From Epiperipatus broadwayi (lineage: Eukaryota > Onychophora > Udeonychophora > Euonychophora > Peripatidae): a DNA stretch of 64,000 bases. The position numbers and the translations under genes are program-made. The notes under the pieces were generated by a model. The model ran no database searches. It saw only the letters and a list, made by a program, of their open reading frames with translations, and was not told where the DNA came from. Positions 60,173-64,000 of the stretch are shown here, piece by piece (position 1 is the first letter of the stretch; each line of letters opens with the position of its first letter). The stretch covers positions 1,056,001-1,120,000 of the forward strand of contig JAQFVV010012545.1 of NCBI GenBank assembly GCA_028023455.1. Direction: 5' to 3'.

Positions 60173-60569
60173 GATTGGTAGAAAATCATCATTTCACCTT
60201 ATCCTAACTTACACATTGATATTCATTAGCAAACTCTTGCATTCACTTTATTCTAATGTCATCTAGTGTAAACTTTAGTAATTAGTAGATGCAAGATGTG
60301 AGTATTTAATAAATCTTTATCCAGTGTCTGTCCTATTCAAATACCTCCAAGCTAATTTCTAGCTTTTGGTATGCATTAAATTCAAAAGATCCAAGTATGT
60401 GGTTCAAAAAAAAATCCCAAAGATTTCACATTGATGAAAGACATAAGCCAGAATTTAATATGGAGATATTTAGATAGCACAGCACTGGATAAGGATTTAT
60501 TAAATTCTATTGATTAATGAAGTTTACACTAGATGGCACAAGAGTAGGGAGAATAAGAAATGTTTGGTA
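60173..60569 (-). mobile_element. Foldback element F3 (14-bp flanking repeat)
   Basis: Flanked by a perfect 14-bp direct repeat AGTTATGATGCCTG (60159-60172 and 60570-60583). The right arm (about 60440-60569) reaches the repeat. The left arm (about 60227-60370) is preceded by a 54-nt unpaired tail. The best paired blocks are CATCTAGTGTAAACTT, TTTAATAAATC.TTATCCAGTG and CTAT.YAAATA.CTCCA. Non-coding. Same layout and polarity as F2. Confidence 0.85.
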
Positions 60570-60583
60570 AGTTATGATGCCTG

Positions 60584-61384
60584 TAAAGATAATATGAGAT
60601 ATAATGAAATGTGAGAATATTAAAACAGGTCATTTAATCTCAGATCTAGCTAAGATATTGAAATTCTTGAATAAATATATTCCAAATAAATTAAACATGT
60701 ATCAGTTTTGTTTTTGAGTATTTGATATAATCAGAATTGTAAATATTCATTTATATTTACATACCACAGTATATGTTTGATATAATTAATGTTCAGCTGG
60801 AAACAGAAGTTTTTCCTGCATCTACAGCAATCATATTTGGTTATTAGGATATAAAAAAATTATTCTAGTGATTGACTACCATATTGCAGATAATAAATAT
60901 GGCATTTATGTCATGCTTATCACTGAAGTGAGGTAGACTACTTAGATTATAATTTTGTTCACATTGTTAGTTTCCAGGATGTCGCTAAGTTTAAATTGAT
61001 TGGTTTTATTATGTAACTAAATTATAACCTATTTTATTATAAATATGTCATCAGTTTTTGCACTGTCTTTTAAATTGGTTGGTTTTTGTTGTGGAACTAA
61101 ACTATAATTGATTTTATTATAGTTTCGTAATTTGTTTTTGCAATGTCTATTGGAGATTATTATCTCTGTTGGTAGTAAGTATATTAAATCAAAAGTACAA
61201 ATCCCAGCAAAATATATTTTACAATGTTTGAGAATATGATTGATTGTTGTAATTTTGATGATAAGGTTATTGGTGAAATGCAATTATTAGTAATGTTAGT
61301 TCAATGTTTTTAAGTTCCCTGATTGATTAATAATTGTTTATCTTGTGCACCATTTGAAAGTGTTTTGGATATAGACAACTTAGA
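60584..61384. other. AT-rich stretch with a tandem duplication
   Basis: Apart from the 79-bp tandem duplication listed next, nothing is recognised. It may contain decayed LINE sequence continuing from 60158. Confidence 0.4.
60990..61147. repeat. Imperfect tandem duplication, 79-bp unit x2
   Basis: Units begin 'tttaaattgRttggttttt' at 60990 and 61069. Each contains 'aactaaa.tataa..ttttattata' and ends 'tttttgcaMtgtc'. About 80% alike by eye. Confidence 0.85.
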
Positions 61385-61500
61385 ATGACAAGACATGTAG
61401 TTGAAGAAGTGAGAACTATTTTTGGAGGAATGTTGATATCATTGATCTAGAAAAAAGATTTACAAGAGTGAATTATATTACTTTGTTGGGCCTTTAGAAA
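61385..61500 (+). pseudogene. Possible LINE RT motif A remnant
   Basis: The plus strand gives 'DIIDLEKRFTRVNYITLLG', similar to the 'VDLEKAFDRVPR..LW.ALR' motif A region of LINE reverse transcriptases, in a short open stretch between stops. It may belong to the same copy as 59870-60158. Confidence 0.45.
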
Positions 61501-63854
61501 ATAAAACATATAAATTAACAGTGACATGTAGTAGAAAACTATTGCATGAATCAGAACATTTCTTAGAAAAGAAATATATAGTTGTTGTTTTTTAGGGGGG
61601 AAGGGGAGATATAAGATGAGAATGCTATCTTTATACTATTTGATATGGATAACTCAGATTTATTCAAAGTATAGTGTTATACAATGCATTTAAACTTAAC
61701 AACATGCTACAAAAGCCTTATGGAATTTATAAATGGTTTGTAGTGAAAACAAGGGTGCACAGTAGCACTGAAAATAGGTCAAAACATGACAACATTAAGA
61801 GTAAGTATTGGATTAAAAATTGTGAAACAAATTAACATTTTAAAATATTTGATAAAGTTGAATAATAGAATATGAAAATAATGAAAAGAAGTTAATATGA
61901 AAATTGCATTGGCTAGACAACTATTAATAAGAATAAATGATTATTATATGATTTTTTGAATGAGCAAAATGAGAACAATTGAAAAAAGTGATGAAACATT
62001 AGAAATGTTTGTTTGAAGTATATTGAAAGAGTAAGTTGTAAGTATAAATCTTGACTAAAAATAACTATAAAAATTTTATTTTTTGAGAAAATTATGAAAT
62101 TGAAGTTAAAATGGATTGAGAATGTTTTAAAGAATTGTGAAAGATGTGTCATAATTCTGAAGATATGTGGGAAAAAATTGATGTATTTAAGGAATAAATA
62201 ACTGTTCATTTAAAGAGGATCTGGCTTTTAGGTGATATCTAAGAATAGCAGTAATGCCTCATATCTAATAGAATTATAAATGCCATCTTTATTTACAAAA
62301 AGAAAATACTATTACTTTTACTAGTAGTAGTAGTATTTCTTCCCACAGCATTATTTTAAAATTAGGTAGTACATAAGAACATGTCATGAAATGGGAATAC
62401 ATAAAGATTTGGTGTCAGAATTTATTGTCTTTATGCAGTAATCGAAAAAGTGAATCAGAAAATATAGAATATATTTAGTAATGAGCACTAGTGCTGATAA
62501 TGATTTTTGAGCATTATATCAACAGCAAAGAAAGAAAACATGTGGTACAGGTTACATGCAATATTTCATTTAAAGCAATGAACAGACAAAATTGCCCTAT
62601 TTGGGTCATGCTACATGATACTCTAATTTATACAAAAAGTGGATACTCCTTGCAATGATTTGATAGTGAAATTACATAGTGGTCCGTAATGAAGGAGATG
62701 AACCTCATCACAACTATACTTTTGAACAACAACCAAGTTTATAATAGAACTATCAGAAGAAATACTACTAACAGCTGAACCTATAAATTTCAGAATACTA
62801 GTTATAGTAATACAGTGACCTCTAGTATCAAGGTAATTTAGTTTGGAAACAAGAAATAAAATCCATGAATCTATTTTCATCTGCTGTCCAGGTTTTTTTT
62901 ATGGATAGAGATTAGATAAAAATATTTTATTATGGTAAATATCAAGTCAAAAGAAAAGTCCTTATAGCCTTATTCTAATTGGCATGTAATTTAAATTCTC
63001 AAAACAAAAGCAATATTCATAAAATTATCAGTGATTAATGTCATCTGAGTAACATCTCATAATATAGACACAAAAAAGTTAGAAAACAAATGATTAAACT
63101 GTAATGACTGTAATTACAGAGAAGTGATAAAAAATGATTTATTTGCATCTTTAGGTTGAATGAAAAATAAGAGATAATCAGACTGAAATAGTTATAAAAG
63201 TAAATATATATATATTTGAGGAATAATATAGAAAGAAATGAAGTTATCAAATGGAGCAGCATGTGATAACAAATAACCAACTGATGATGATTAAATAATA
63301 TCATTTGATTATAGTAAATTACTGCTTAGTTAACTATTTTGCAGACTGAACTTAACATATGCATTAAATGTGCTTAACACCTTTTCTTCATGAATCTGTT
63401 TTTGATCATTTACATACCATTCACTTAAGTAGGATGCAATTATTCCTTTGCATGAATGAAGACCAAATGCCCAGAAACGTATAATAGAATTCTACACTAT
63501 TGCAATCTGGGCTGTTTGATTTGCTTATTACCAAATCTTAATATCAAGTTGCCTGTAAAAAGTGTTCAAGGAAAGTCTTAATAATTTTAAAATATCTTTT
63601 CAAGTTTTAACGAAACATATTTATATATTTATTAGTTAAAAATATTTTGAGACATTTATTAAATTTAAAATATAAAATGACTGTACTTTAACTTACTGAA
63701 TTATCTTATGTGTATGAAAAGGGTAAATTGTACATCAAATACTGAAAATTCATTTTGCTATTTACTAAGTTATCAATTTTTCTATAACATATTTAAATCA
63801 AATGTGCTTATTTAAATACAATTATATGTTTAGATCAGCAATGCATTATTAATT
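61501..63854. other. AT-rich stretch, one 85-codon open frame
   Basis: No supported gene. The minus-strand frame 62880-62623 is less biased than most here and ends 'CNFTIKSLQGVSTFCIN', but has no known motif or splice evidence, so it is not called. Confidence 0.4.
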
Positions 63855-63906
63855 AAACGCGTCGCTCGTTTCGTGTTGGTCGGTTTGAACTCTTTCGCGC
63901 AATGGG
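63855..63906. other. CpG-dense patch at the window edge
   Basis: About eight CpG dinucleotides occur within some 50 bp (cgcgtcgctcg, ttcgtg, gtcgg, ttcgcgc) in a window that is otherwise almost CpG-free. It may be the edge of a young transposon, a tRNA-like repeat or a promoter lying beyond base 64000. Confidence 0.6.
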
Positions 63907-64000
63907 TTTTTCCTTTCAGTCCAAAAATTGGTATTTTTTTGTTTTGTAAATAAATATGTAAAGTTCGTGCAAAAGTCCAAATCTGAATATTTCGTGTGGG

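Noticed and set aside
62623-62880. 85-codon minus-strand frame with fairly balanced composition
   Set aside because: No recognisable domain, no convincing splice context, and open frames of this size are frequent in the window.

Overview
This is 64 kb of very AT-rich eukaryotic DNA (about three-quarters A+T by eye, not counted). It contains no bacterial operons and no complete host gene. Animal-type LINE retrotransposons (RTE-like and an APE-endonuclease two-ORF lineage), tRNA-derived SINEs, foldback/MITE-like elements and AAT microsatellites all point to an invertebrate animal. The sequence does not fix the phylum.

Layout. 1-7.1 kb: decayed minus-strand LINE fragments, including a 2.7-kb RTE-type copy (4470-7127). 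7.1-12.2 kb: AT-rich sequence with little structure. 12.2-24.1 kb: the centrepiece, two related two-ORF LINEs head to tail. Element 1 (12210-18085) is broken by frameshifts and stops. Element 2 (18145-23420) has both ORFs open, all expected endonuclease and reverse-transcriptase motifs, a CpG-containing 5' end with an NRF1-like palindrome, and a 3' AATAAA. AAT repeats lie before element 1, between the two, and after element 2, where the tract is an uninterrupted 652 bp. 24.1-31.9 kb: intergenic DNA with simple repeats, a solitary SINE-like arm and one unrecognised ORF. 31.7-34.3 kb: a nested stack, an RTE copy split by a foldback element that is itself split by a SINE. Clean target-site duplications and empty paralogous sites are visible in the window. 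34.3-64 kb: AT-rich DNA with MITE-like copies, more foldback elements with 12-14 bp direct flanking repeats, decayed LINE pieces, and one plausible host-gene terminal exon (52453-52585, minus strand).

How the parts relate. Element 2 could in principle supply its own RNA-binding ORF1 protein and an endonuclease/reverse-transcriptase ORF2. Its placement inside the AAT tail of element 1 suggests AAT microsatellites are either its preferred target or an unusually frequent landing site. Four foldback elements share an architecture: one arm flush with a 12-14 bp direct repeat, and the other arm followed by a 31-54 nt unpaired tail. This is more like retroposition than cut-and-paste transposition and is the best candidate for something undescribed. 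One important caution: element 2 ORF1 contains an exact 21-nt match to the Illumina TruSeq adapter, so seven of its residues are almost certainly an assembly artefact.
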